DNA of 64,000 nucleotides from Dromaius novaehollandiae. Taxonomy: Eukaryota; Chordata; Aves; Casuariiformes; Dromaiidae. Each line of letters starts with the position of its first letter. Position 1 is the first letter of the stretch. A program made the translations under genes and the position numbers. Where the stretch lies: assembly GCF_036370855.1 (NCBI RefSeq), contig NC_088105.1:11475619-11539618 (forward strand), given 5' to 3'. The notes under the pieces were generated by a model, which did not search any database, had not been told where the DNA came from, and saw only the letters and a program-made list of their open reading frames with translations. Positions 24,801-35,214 of the stretch are shown one piece after another.

Positions 24801-27800
24801 CCGTGTGCCTGGCGGGGCTCCCCAGGGCACGCCGCACTGTCCCCCCAGCGGTGTGTAATGCCCAGGGCACCCTGGTAGTTAGGGATGGGTTGTTAAGAGC
24901 TCGGACAAGGAAATCTCAGGGGGCGCGTGTGCCCCAGGCTTTGTGCTGGAGGGAAACGTTCCAGTGAGCTGCTCCGAGTGCCTCCGCTACCCTGCCTCGA
25001 AGCGCTGCTCAATGCCCGTGCAGGGGAAGGGGCAGGAAACACCTGATGTCCCTGCCCAGCCTCCTGCAGTGTCCAGAGGGGAGGTGTTGTGCGTGGATTT
25101 TTATTCCCCGCTGGCGCCGGGGGGAGCGTAGGAAGCTGGGACCGCCTTGCAGAGCGGGAAGAAGGAGCTGGCTGCGGCTCGCTCCTGCTGCTGGCAGCAT
25201 CGCCAGCTCCTTGCCGGAGCGCGGCTGAGCGCCGTCCGTTGGGAGGGAGGGCAGAGCAGCAGCCTGTTGCGCGGGCCATGCTAGTCTCAGCAAGGCGAAC
25301 TGGGCCCTTTTGCTCTAGTGCTGCAAGGCTTTGAGCGCAGGAGCGCCGGTTTCCTGCCGAGGAGCCGCGCCAAGGCCTGTCTTTCACCTGCCGGCTGTGG
25401 CGGCCCTGCGCTCTGGCTGATGCCAAGCCCCGTTGCCTTTCAGGTGCCCAGAAGTGGTCCTCGGGTGAGACCGAGAAGACCGCGAGGCTGCAGTCCGGCG
25501 TCCTGGCCTTCTGCGCCCCGCTGCTGCGGGAGGCTGCCTATGAGCTGTGGCCCAAGGCGCAGAGGGTGGCCATGCACCACAAGTGCGCGGCCTTCCTGCA
25601 GAGGCAAGCGCACAAGTGCCAGTGCTGCGGCGGAGGGGACTTTGTGGCTTTCCACCGCTTTGCCATCAGCGGCATCCAGGAGGGACAGAGCTGTGACGAC
25701 TTCCCCAGCAAATGCTCCTTGCCCAGCTGGGAGGCCTCCCTGGGCAAACCCGAGACGGAGCGAGATGAGCAGCCCACCACTTCGGGTACGTAATCTGCCG
25801 TGCTCTGGAGCCTGGGCCCTCCCCACTGTGGTTGCACAGTTAATGGAAGTGCTCCTCTGTCTCAAGCCCTGTCTGCAGAAGCCTTTCCCGGAAGCCTAGG
25901 GCTGCTTTCAGTGCAGTGCAGATGCGTTCGCAGGACTAGCTTAGGCCTCCAGTGAGCACAGCTGCACGGCCAGAGACATGCTGTGGACCCAGCGTAGAGC
26001 CTCTGTGCCCTTGAGTGCCCTCCTGCGTTTCCCTGGAATTACCAGAGCGCAGCCCATCTCCTTGCAGTGCCAAGAGCCTCAGGGTTGCACCCCCCAGCCC
26101 AGCAGGCCGAGGCGCGTTTCCTGGTGGGTCCGCTACACTTGCCGGAAACATAACAGCCCTGCGGCGAAGGCAGATCGCAGGGGAAGGGGCCAGGAAGAGA
26201 TGCGCCGTCGGCGCCTTGACTCTGCTCTCCTCCTCTGCTACAGCATGCCAGATGCAGCTCTTCCCCCTTGTGAGGTGAGAGGTGTTTAACTTGTGCTTTG
26301 TTTCCAGAGACTGCAAAAGCGCTGCAGGAAGGGAAGAGCTTCCTGGTGGTGACTTCTCGGTGAGGAGAGGAGGTTTTGATTATCTCTGGAAGTCAGCGGG
26401 CTCAGGGTCTCCAGAGGGGGCAAGTGGAGTTCCCAGTTTTGCCTGCTAGCTGTGACACTAGCTTAGGCAAGAGCTGGCCTGTTGGGTGGGAGCTGGGGTG
26501 CGATGGCCCAGGAGATGAGCATCCTTGAGGAAGCCCGGGGGCTCCCAGTGAGGATGGCCACGCTAGGGTGGAGCAGCCCTGGCTTTCTAGCTGTACGAGA
26601 GCAATGTTGCGAGCCGGGTAGCAGCAAAGCAGCCGCTGGGAGCAGGGAGGCTTGTGGAAGGTGCCGCAAATGCCCGCTTGTCGTCTTGCCTGCCTAAAAG
26701 ACTAATGTTGCTCCAGAGCAGCGTCAGCAAAGGCTAATGCCAAAGCAATAGCTGGCCACTGCTTGAAAGGGGAGGTGTTGCTCCTCGTCCCACTTTTGCC
26801 CTGCCTGGCCAGGCTCTCCTTGTGCTCTGGGGCTGCGGGGCTCCCGAAGACTGCCCAGTGCACTGGTTGACATTGCTGCAGTGGGAGAGAACAAATCTTG
26901 CCAAAACGCACTGGGTTAGTGGGTGGTACTGGCTTTGCTTGCAGTCAGGGGAGAGCCAAAGCTCTCGAGCGAGGAGAGAAGGCAGCAGAAGAGCGGAAGG
27001 GAGGAAGGAGCATGGGGGGGGGGGGAGAGAAAGCAAGGTTGGGGGGACCCAGGCCACTCAGGGGTCCGCCGCGTCGACCCACTGTCATGTGGAATGCCAC
27101 TGGGAAACTGTGGTTGCCATCGTGTGGGGCAGACAGAAGAACCGACCAGCGCGCTCGTATGATGCATGCGTGCGTGTGGCCTTGTGCTGCGCTGGAATGT
27201 GCTGTCAGTCTCGGCAGCCAGACCAGCGCAGGTGACACTCGCGTGTCTCTTCTTTCTCCGTGATCTTGTCTCCGAGTAGAGCGACGCAGCGGTTTCTGGC
27301 CAAGACCGAACAGATCCCTACGGTGGCCAGCGAGACCAAAGGGATGCGCGGTGCCGTGCGTTCCTGCGAATGCAAGGCCATCGTGGAATTGGTGCTCGTG
27401 CCCTTGGCTCACCACCACATGGCAATGGGCAACGATGCCGGAGCCCTTTATTATCTGCTGGAGTGCGCGGCTGCCTACTTGCACGTCTGCGACAACTACC
27501 TGGTGAGCTGCCCTGCTTGCCAGAGCCCACTGCACATGGAGTCCTCTCAGTGGCCTTGCCCTGGGCAAGCTGATCTCCCCATTGCAAAGGGACATGCCTC
27601 TGTGGGGACCTGGGGATGGACAGCAGGGCTCAGACTCAGGGGTTTCCTGCTGCTTGCCTCTCCTGTGGCAAGAGACGCAGGGCAGAGAAGCAGGACCTTG
27701 GCGCAAGGTGCGCCTGCCTGCAAGGAGGTGGTGCGAAGGAGCCCTGGTGGCTGTGGTGTGTGTGGGGGTGGGCGTTGCCGGGGCAGACGCGTGCCCTCCT

Positions 27801-30800
27801 CGGAGAGATGCTGGAGGCGAGTGGGAATGAGGGGGCTGCAGGCAGGCTCCACCCTGACGCTCGCCTGCTCTCTGTGTGCTTGTTCAAAGGCTTTTACAAA
27901 TCTGACCAAAGCAGAGGTCCTGATGAGCTCGGAAAGGGCTAAGAAAGCCAAGGTGCTGGCCTGCTTTGAAGAAGCCACCTTCCTGAGCCTGAAAGGGGAG
28001 GTAAAGTGATAGGGAGGCTCTGAGGGCTCTCCTGGTGGGAGGAGTTGGATGCCTTGCTGGGGAGTGGGGGGGGCTGTCCCTGGCCCTGAGAGGCACGGCT
28101 GCTGTGAGCAGCCTTTCCTGTGACCGCCTTGCCCTCTGGCCAAAGCCAGTCGAAGCCCTTGGCCTTGAATGAGCCAGAGACTTGAAATTTGGGGTGTGCT
28201 CAGTCGGAGCCCTTTGGGCCTGTCCGAAGGACCCTTCTCCTGTGCAGGTCTGCTGCAATATGGGCTGCACGGACCTGGCAGAGATGATGACGAGAAAGGC
28301 CTTGAGCCTGCTAAACAGGCAATTCCCGGTCACCTCAGCTGGCGTGGTCTTTAAATCTCTTCTGGAGAAGTCGAAGCATGCCTCTTGGGAGGCGACCAAG
28401 GCCTCCTGCCTTCATCAAGAGGCCGGGTAAGCAGCTGAAGGGAAAGAGGAGGGAAGAAAGAGGCATTTTCTTCGTGGTCCTGAGCCCCTCGGCCCACCCC
28501 CACCTAGGCTTAAGCCCAGACTTTACCAGAGCATAGGTCTTGACATGGGGAAAGCTGCGGAGGGGCCTGGAGGCTAACGGATGGGGGAGCCGGCACGTGT
28601 TGGCTTGTGGGGGATGGTGCGGGTGAGAGCAGAGCAATGCTCCCAGGGAGTACAGGCTGCCGAGGGAAAGGGAGTGTGCGGGAAGGAGCAGGAGGGGGGC
28701 ATGGAGGGGGAAAGTGGAGGTGGGGTGTGAGAAGGAGGAAGCTCAGGGGCTGTAGCCGGGTGCGAGCCTCCCGTACAGCAGCCCTTTTCCTCCTGGTGCC
28801 CACTTTTGCTCGGCCTCTCTGGGCTGCAGTGCCACCGTGTGTCCTTGTTAGCAGTCCTCTTTCCCCGGTGGTGCTTCTTGGTTCTGCCGCCTCCATCCCT
28901 GCAGCCCTGCCTGCACCAGCTGCCTCCTCTGCCCCCCTGCTTCCCTCGGCCCTGTCTGACTCGGCCCTGCGTCGCTAGCGGCTGCGGCCCAGCAGTTTCT
29001 CTTGTGTGGCAGGAGGGAGAGGCTCCCCTGGCTGCTCCGGCAGAGCCGCTGCCTTTTCTTGCTGCGGCAGCTCTTCAGCCTGGAGAGCGCTTCCAGCGGC
29101 CGGAGGCGCTCGCGCCTGGCAGCGCTCATGGAGGTCAACACGGCCGAGGAGTCCGGGGATGCGAGTCACGTGAGTGCCTTCTCTCTGCAGCAGCAGACAC
29201 GTTTCTGACATAGCTCCTTTCCCCTGGCCTGGCAAGAGGAGCAGCGGGCTCTGCCCTGGCAAGAAGAGGCCAAATAGGCCGGAGACGTCCGTGTCCCTGG
29301 ACTCTTCTTTACAAACTTCCGGAAGATGCGGGTTGCTGTTCTTTTTGGTTGTTCCTCTCATCGGATTTGCTTCATAACTGTAACCGGTGGGCTGATTGTG
29401 GCTTTAAGCCGGCACCAGTTTCTGTGCTCTGCAGTTTCCCTGTGGCCATTTCTAAACCTGGTGTGCGACACCCCGCAGCCCTCGTTTTGACACGGCCGCG
29501 GTTAGCAGCGGCACTCGTAAGAATGGCTTGTGGTTCGGGTGAGAGGCCTGCGAGTAAAAGAGAAGAGAGAACCTGGCTGTTGGGTTTATGGCCTGAGCCC
29601 TCTAGGCCAGAGAATCGCCCTGGCGAGCTTCAGTCTTGTGCATTCTCCTGTTTGGACCATTTCAGATCCTCTGGGCCTACGTGGAATACGCCCAGCGCTG
29701 CCAGGACCTGGGCTGCCGGGAAGAGTGGCTGCAGTACGGGCGGGCGGCCATGCAGCTCAGCTCCGACATCGAGCCCTTTGGAGGAGGGGTATTAAACGCC
29801 GCAAAATTCGCCCAGGCCCTGTCCCATCTGAACCTCAGCCTGGGAAATCTGCCCCTCTCTGTCGATGTCGGTATGTACTGCCCCCAGTCCCTGCGAGAAG
29901 AGGTCTCCGCAGAGAGAGCAAGTCTGTGCGAGTCTGCTGCTTTTTTTATTTTTCCTTGTTTTTTTTTTTTCCTTGCCAGGCTATCGTGCCAAGAGCCTGT
30001 GCGCGGAGCTGGAGCAGCCCGACCTAGACCGTGAGGTTCTGGCCACGCTCTTCACGGCGCTCTTCCTCCAGATGAGGTAATGCTGCTGCTGGCCAGGCTG
30101 CTGGTTGTGTGGTGTCAGGGGACCACCAGAGATCCCTCTTGTGTCATTCCCTGCGCACAGAGAAGAGGGCTTTTTGGTTTCTTCTTTGACGCTCGCTGGC
30201 TGTATCTACGCTGGTAAATTAAATAATGCCAGGGAACGTTGCTGGCCATTTGGGAACGCGAGTGTCTGCTTTTAAACTGCTTGAACAGTTCCTGGCTTGG
30301 TTTTGGCCCTTGCCACGTGCTGCTTCCCCCAGTCAATTCCCAGGCCTGGTATAGGAGCGAGCACAGTGCAGGGAGCCGTTGCACTAGGCAGTTTGGGGGC
30401 GCCCACTGTGTCTTGGGCGCTAGCCAGGTTTAACTGTGTGGACACGGGCCTTTCCCTGCCCCTTGGCCTTGGTGCCCGAGGCGGCTCTGGATTCGGTTCA
30501 CGCACTCGTCCAGGGGAAGCTCGCAAGAGGAACAGTTTCTGAACGAAGTGCACTCTCTAGGCCAGTGTGGAGGGTCCTGGGGATCTGTGCGTGCTCTTCT
30601 GCCTGTTTTGACTGAAAGACTTTGATGGAAAGGTGACTAGCTCTGCTGCTGGGCCAATGGGAAAGCCCTGGCCGCATGGGAAGGATGCCTGAGTTTTGTT
30701 TCGGGCCTTGCCGTTTGAGCTGGGGTCACTGAAGCCTTTCCCCGGAGACTTGTTGCCAGAAGATTACTGGGTGAAAAAAAGTCCGAAGGAGAAACTCTGA

Positions 30801-33243
30801 CGGAGTTGCCGGAAAGAGCGCAGAAGGGAAAGGGAGGGATGATGGGAAGGGGAGCGGGAAGCATCTGGAGGTGCTGACCTGGACCCCACCCCGGGGAGAT
30901 GCTCCATGGAGGCTCGTTGTCTCCCTGCCCAGGTACCCGGAATGTGTGGAAGTGCTCGCCAGGCTAGAGAAGCAGGTGGCTGGAGAGCACCGGATCATCG
31001 GGCAGGCGTGCTTCTTCTCCTGCTGCTTAGACCTCTTGCTTTATGCTGGTAAGTGCTCAGTGAGGAGGGCCACAGAGAGCCAGGAGGCTTGCAAAGAGGG
31101 TTTTTCTCCTGATACAGCGCTCACCCCAGAGCCCTCAGCAATCCTTTTACTTCCTCCTCAGGGTCCTTGGCAATTTGGCCGTGCGTGTGCGTGCGTGCGT
31201 GCCTGTCTGTCTGTCTCTCTCTCTTTCCTCCCCCCCTCCCCCCACCGCCTTTCTTTTTCTGCAGCACTGCTTCTCTGAGATACGTTTGTATTACAGGCTG
31301 GGAGTATAAGTCATTTGAGGAGTGCAGGAGCTTCGTAGAGCAGAATGAAGCAAACTGCATCCTCAAATCACAGAAGAGCATCCTGTTTGGGCTGTTTTCA
31401 TCCCTGGCTCTTTGGTAAGTTAGAGGGTTGCTTTGAGTGGCGAGAGGTCCCAGGCAGCGGTTCTGGCAGGGGAGGTGGGAGCTCTGGGCTTGTCACGTCC
31501 CCCGTCCCATCTCCAACAAGGTGGCCGTCCCTGGGGTGCTGTGATGAAAGGGACTGGGGGGGCCGTGCACTGGGAGCAAGGCGGCAAGCAGCCTAAGACT
31601 TGTTAGCCGAGGAGACAGTCCAGTTACTCGATCATCTCCACAAAATGTGTGAGTGTGTGTGTGTGTTTCTCTCTCTGGACCATGTAGGTTTGCGAGGCTT
31701 GGGCAATGGGACAACTTCCAGAAGCCCTTTGAAAAAGCCAAGCAGCTGCTGAAGGGAGCTGACGCCTCTGTGCCTGCCACGCAAGCGTGCAGTCGGCTCC
31801 TGGAGTGCTACAGCCTGCTGCTGAGAAAGGACATTGAGCACTGCTCGGCGAGGGCCTGGGAGAGTCGTGCCGGGGCTCTAAGGGTGAGGGAAGAGGAGGA
31901 CAGGGATGTGCGTGCTGTAAGGGGACTCCAGGGACAGGGGTGTTCCTAACAGCCGTGGCTTGACAAGGCCAGGTGGAAGCAGCCGTGATGGGGTGGAGCC
32001 AGGGGAGAGGCAGAGGGTAGTGGGTTAGAGAGGAATATGGCGAAAGCCTCCTCTCGCAGGGGTCTCGGCAGGAGGTGGAAGAGAAGGCGGTCAGGTGAAG
32101 GGTGTCTTGCTGGGCGTGTGAGAATTCCCTTGTGGGAATGGCCTGCAAGAGAGGAGAAGAGACTTCCACAGCCGTGAGCTAGTGAGCCCTGCTTGAAATG
32201 CCTGTGCCATATGAGGGCTTCTGGCTCCGGAGAGCTTTGTGTGGTACGTCAGCCTTGCTGGCTGTGCGCCCCTTGTCGCTTTGGGGCTGGTTTTTCTCCT
32301 TGGGGAATAGGTGCTGTCCTCAGTGGCAAGCCGTTGCCGAGCTCGATGCCTTTTCCTGACGTGCCTCTCCGTTGTTCTCTCGGTAGCTGGCCGAAGAGGC
32401 TTTCGCGCGGTGCTCTACAAGCCCCGTCTTCTACGCCAGAGTCTACCACCTGAAAGCGTACATTTTCCGCATGCTGGGTGACAAACACGAGAGCCAGCTG
32501 TGCCTCACCCAGGGCCTCCAAGCCTGTGCGCTGAACGGCAACCTCCTGGAGAAGACGTGGCTGGAGATGAGCTCTGTAAGTTGATGCTCTCTGCCTTTGA
32601 GTTGCTTCCTGGGCAGAGGTTCAGCCTGCCCTTGGAGGAGGTGGCCCAGACTGTACTCCAGCAGGCCCACGTAGGGAAAGCCCCCGGAGAGCAGCAGGAG
32701 CATGCGCTGAAAGCCCTTGGGGAGCTGGTAGGTGCTCTTGGCCCTCCTCACCAGCAGGGCGGTGGCAGCTGTGACACGTCTCACCCAGGCAGGGCTGGAA
32801 GGAGCCCTGAGGAAGCAGCGTGCGCTGCAGCTCCTTCCTCGCAGCATCTCTGCTGGGCTGAGGACTGGAGCAGCTTAATCTTTGCCTCTCCCTTAAGCCA
32901 GCTCTGGGAGCCCGGCATCAGCCTGCGCTGAGTCTGCATTTGCTTTCCCTCTCCTTGCCCTCCCCGAGAGGCTTTTGCAGCTTGGCAAGCTGGTGGATGG
33001 ATGGAACAAGCTCCTGTGCCAGGCCTCGCTTGCCTTGCTGGCCAGCGCTTACAGCTCTGGGGCTCTCCTGTTCTCCTCGGCTCTCACTCTGGCTTTTGTT
33101 TTCCTTAGGAGCAGTGGTCCACTGGAAAGGCCTTCAGGCACCAGTCTCCCCCGGGGCCAGCTCCCGAAGCAAAGCCAGAAGTCTGTAGCTCCAGGTACCT
33201 GCTGAAGCTGCCAGTACTGCAGAGCACGGATGCTCCTCCATGA
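12770..33243 (+). CDS. ADCY10: Adenylate cyclase type 10 (soluble adenylyl cyclase), copy 1, 32 coding exons
   Basis: Joining 32 exons, all with GT-AG introns and consistent phases, gives 1608 codons (human 1610). The start ATG at 12770 has A at -3 and G at +4, and the N-terminus is similar in length to human. The enzyme makes cAMP from ATP in cytosol, cilia and sperm and is stimulated by bicarbonate and calcium. The order is two class III cyclase domains (C1 ~42-205, C2 ~288-465), a STAND-type NTPase (P-loop 519-526) and a long helical C-terminal half. The frame is uninterrupted, so this copy looks able to make full-length protein. Compared with copy 2, it more often carries the residue that differs from human. 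It is the only copy lying next to LRRC52 rather than behind NUF2 exons. Exon positions are given in the four following entries. Confidence 0.93.
16098..18635 (+). other. ADCY10: ADCY10 copy 1 exons 6-11: linker and C2 cyclase domain
   Basis: Coding exons are 16098-16194, 16522-16610, 17162-17353, 17596-17717, 18046-18122 and 18446-18635. C2 keeps the residues used for nucleotide binding: K337 in GEINKIIMFDK (human K334), D342 (human D339), T409 in RHEYT (human T405), and N416 and R420 in QKVNLAAR (human N412, R416). The linker exons 6-7 (residues 218-279) are poorly conserved against human. Exon 11 is unusually different from copy 2: seven replacements and one silent change in 190 bases. Confidence 0.9.
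19620..23466 (+). other. ADCY10: ADCY10 copy 1 exons 12-17: NTPase (P-loop) region
   Basis: Coding exons are 19620-19672, 20581-20734, 21197-21389, 21989-22075, 22460-22743 and 23330-23466. The Walker A motif is GVMGSGKS (residues 519-526, human GLPGYGKS). The Walker B-like strand is VVVFVIDNAHYID, starting at residue 641 (human IIFIIDEAQFVD). Exon 17 encodes the strongly conserved SYGIPYYCEELL (human SCGIPFYCEELL). The region regulates the N-terminal cyclase in the mammalian full-length enzyme. Confidence 0.9.
31186..31231. repeat. TGCG/TGTC simple repeat in ADCY10 intron 28
   Basis: A GTGCGTGTGCGTGCGTGCGT run grades into CTGTCTGTCTCTCTCTC. It is shorter in unit 2 (56541-56575). It marks the two units as distinct molecules but has no evident function. 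Confidence 0.85.
31646..31666. repeat. TG microsatellite before ADCY10 exon 30
   Basis: A short (TG)n run in the intron just ahead of the exon 30 polypyrimidine tract. The corresponding run in unit 2 (56996-57017) is slightly longer. Confidence 0.85.
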
Positions 33244-33257
33244 ATTAAATAATTAAA
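33244..33257 (+). terminator. ADCY10 copy 1 polyadenylation signals (two ATTAAA)
   Basis: Two ATTAAA hexamers (33244-33249 and 33252-33257) start directly after the TGA stop. A GT-rich stretch (TCAGTGTTGTGCATGG) follows at about 33270. This predicts a very short 3' UTR of about 30 bases. Confidence 0.65.
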
Positions 33258-33879
33258 TCCCACCATCGTCTCAGTGTTGTGCATGGAGTCACTGACCCCA
33301 GCAAGAGGACGCTGAAGGCACGCAGCGAGAGTCTCTGGCCTGTGCTGTGTGGGGAAAGCTAGGCTGGGGGGAAGCCATCGCTGAAACTTGTAGCCCCCGA
33401 GAGAGTCGAGGGCTGTCAAGCAGCTAAAGAAACTGTCTCTCCCCCTCCCTCCCTCCCTCTATCCAAATCAGCAGCAGGAAAGAAGCCGCCACGCTGTTCC
33501 GCCGTCCCCTCAGGTCCCCTGTTTCGGCGCACCCTGGAGCTAGCAGTCCGGGTGGTGACAGCTTGTGGCCAGACCCCCAGGCAGGGGCAGGGCAGTGCGC
33601 GTGCAGTCCACACCACTCTGCCGCCGCTCCCAGCTCCGCATTTCACAGCAGCGAGCACGCGGGCGCAGGCCCAGGGCTGCCCGCAGGGGTCGAGCTGGTC
33701 TCCCACCGCTGCTGGCCCAGGCACGCGTGCGTCCTCCTGCCTCCGCTGTACGGCCCCCCCGCGGGCCCAGGCTGCCTTTCTGCTCCGGCTGGGAGCCTGG
33801 AAACAGGGACTCTGGGGCTCGGCTGGGGGCTGCTGCCTGGGCCAGGTGCCTTCCAGCTGGCAGCCGGCACAGCCGGCTC

Positions 33880-34640
33880 TTCCCGCTGCTCTGGGCGGAG
33901 TCAAGTCTGCGACCGAGCTGCCCCCGGCAGACGGAGGCTGCTCCGAGCAGCAGCAGCAGCGGCGGCGGCGGCGCCTCCGGGCTGTGGCCACGCCCCCTCC
34001 GCGCGGCGGGGGCGGGGGCTCCGCAGGCTCCGCCCCCCGCGGGCCCGCGGCCGTCGGCAGTTGGCAGCTGGGGGGGGCGGCGCCGGGGGCGGCCCTGCCC
34101 CGCGGGCCCTCCGCCCCCGCGGGCGGGGTCGCGTCCCGGTCGCCCTGCTCCAGGCCCAGCGCCGGCCGCTTCTCCCCGAGCAGCTCGCGGGTGCCCGGAG
34201 CGCGGGAGACAGGGCCGCGCCCGCAGCCCGGAGGCGCCTCCGCTGCTCCCGGGAGCAGCCTCCCCCCGCCTCCCCGGCCGCGGGCGCGCCGGAAGTGCCG
34301 CGCGGGCCGCAGAGGAAGTGACGGCGGGGCGGGGGCGGCGCCCGCCGGATTCAAGCGGCTGGCGGCGCGGCCGTTGGCGGCGGCGGGCGCCATGGAGGTG
34401 CTGACCTTCCCCCGCTACAGCCCCGGCGACATCGTCGCCGCCCTGCGCGGCCACGTGCTGGCCGGCTCCGAGGCCCGGGCCCTGGCCAAGGGCGACCTGT
34501 TCCCCGCCCCCAAGGTGCGCGTGTGCGCGAGCGGCGGGGAGCGCGGCCGGGCCGGGCCGAGCCGAGGTGGCGGCGGCGGCGGGGGGATGCGCCACGCCGC
34601 GCCCGAGCTTCGGGGGCCTCTGCTCGTCTCTGGGCTCCGC
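33880..34640 (+). promoter_or_regulatory. CpG-island promoter of NUF2 head, unit 1
   Basis: A CpG-dense block ends in the NUF2 first coding exon. It holds GC boxes, CCACGCCCCCTCCG near 33989, and two GGAAGTG ETS-type sites just upstream of the ATG (near 34291 and 34314). TTCAAG at 34350-34355 reads CTTGAA on the minus strand, a variant of the CHR element that the DREAM and MuvB complexes use at mitotic genes; NUF2 is a known member of that group. The motif match alone is weak. This island lies upstream of ADCY10 copy 2. Confidence 0.7.
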
Positions 34641-35214
34641 GGGAGCTGGGCGAAAGCAGCCGCTGGGGCTGGCGCAGCCCCGCAGCTTCCCCAGCACAGG
34701 CTGGACCGAGCCTTGTAAGCGGAGCCGGCAAAATAGCGCTGTAGGCGAAGAACTTGTTGGCCCACAGTGTTGGGTTCCCCCCCGCCCCTTTTCCTTTTAA
34801 CAGTGTGGTGAAGTGCCTTACTGTGCCCTGGAGTGACTGTGTCTGTGACTTCTGGTAGATTTTGGTGTCACGTGGTTTGAAAGCTGCTCAGTGAGGAGGA
34901 AGAAATAGAAATACAGGGCACAGACATGGCAGTTAGGTCGCCAGCTGCTCTGAGGTGATTCCTGCCTTTTGTAATATAGAATGCAATGGGCTATTACTGC
35001 TAGTACTGCAAAGCATTGGGAAGCAGTCCTTCTCTGTTTTTGGGAGTCGGTGTGTTGAAGGCAGACCTGCTTTTGTGGTGTAGTCTGGGAGCCCTGAATA
35101 ATGAAGATGAGATGTTCCTGTGTGTCCTTCCTCTCGCAGCCTGAAGTCTTACACATGATTTTCATGAGAATCCTGCAGAAGGTCTATGGAATCCGCCTGG
35201 AGCATTTCTGCGTG
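34392..35214 (+). pseudogene. NUF2: NUF2 5' fragment (exons 1-2), orphan head in unit 1
   Basis: Exon 1 is 34392-34514 (41 codons, MEVLTFPRYSPGDIVAAL...) and exon 2 is 35140-35214 (25 codons, PEVLHMIFMRILQKVYGIRL...), both ending in phase 0 at good donors. Human NUF2 starts METLSFPRYNVAEIV and continues [20 protein letters not shown], so the identity is certain. NUF2 is a subunit of the NDC80 kinetochore complex, and these 66 residues are the front of its calponin-homology head. Thirty-seven bases beyond the exon 2 donor the sequence switches to ADCY10-upstream DNA, so exon 3 and the rest are absent. The splice signals and start codon are intact, so this is a duplication-truncated gene with a probably live promoter. 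Confidence 0.9.

Larger units (their letters stand above)
24011..33243 (+). other. ADCY10: ADCY10 copy 1 exons 18-32: C-terminal half
   Basis: Coding exons are 24011-24136, 24493-24747, 25444-25785, 26308-26359, 27280-27502, 27890-28000, 28248-28426, 29013-29169, 29666-29870, 29980-30076, 30933-31048, 31297-31414, 31688-31883, 32387-32575 and 33109-33243. Landmarks matching human are CAAIIGPMFTTELLFHILP (exon 19), AYELWPKAQRVAMHHKCAAF with a CQCC cysteine cluster (exon 20), LVLVPLAHHHMAMGN (exon 22) and the CLDLLLYAG/FEECRSF pair (exons 28-29). The segment is predicted helical-repeat (TPR-like). The last 45 codons diverge from human and end in TGA at 33241. Confidence 0.88.

Noticed and set aside
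33552-34718. A 388-codon plus-strand open frame (and similar long frames on both strands) across the NUF2 CpG island, repeated at 58894-60076
   Set aside because: Its composition is Gly/Ala/Pro/Arg-rich, the frame overlaps the NUF2 exon in the wrong register, and similar frames are open on the other strand. It is an effect of high GC and low stop-codon density.
34392-35214. The two exons upstream of ADCY10 copies 2 and 3 as a longer ADCY10 N-terminus
   Set aside because: The translated exons match NUF2, not ADCY10, and their phase does not fit the ADCY10 exons.
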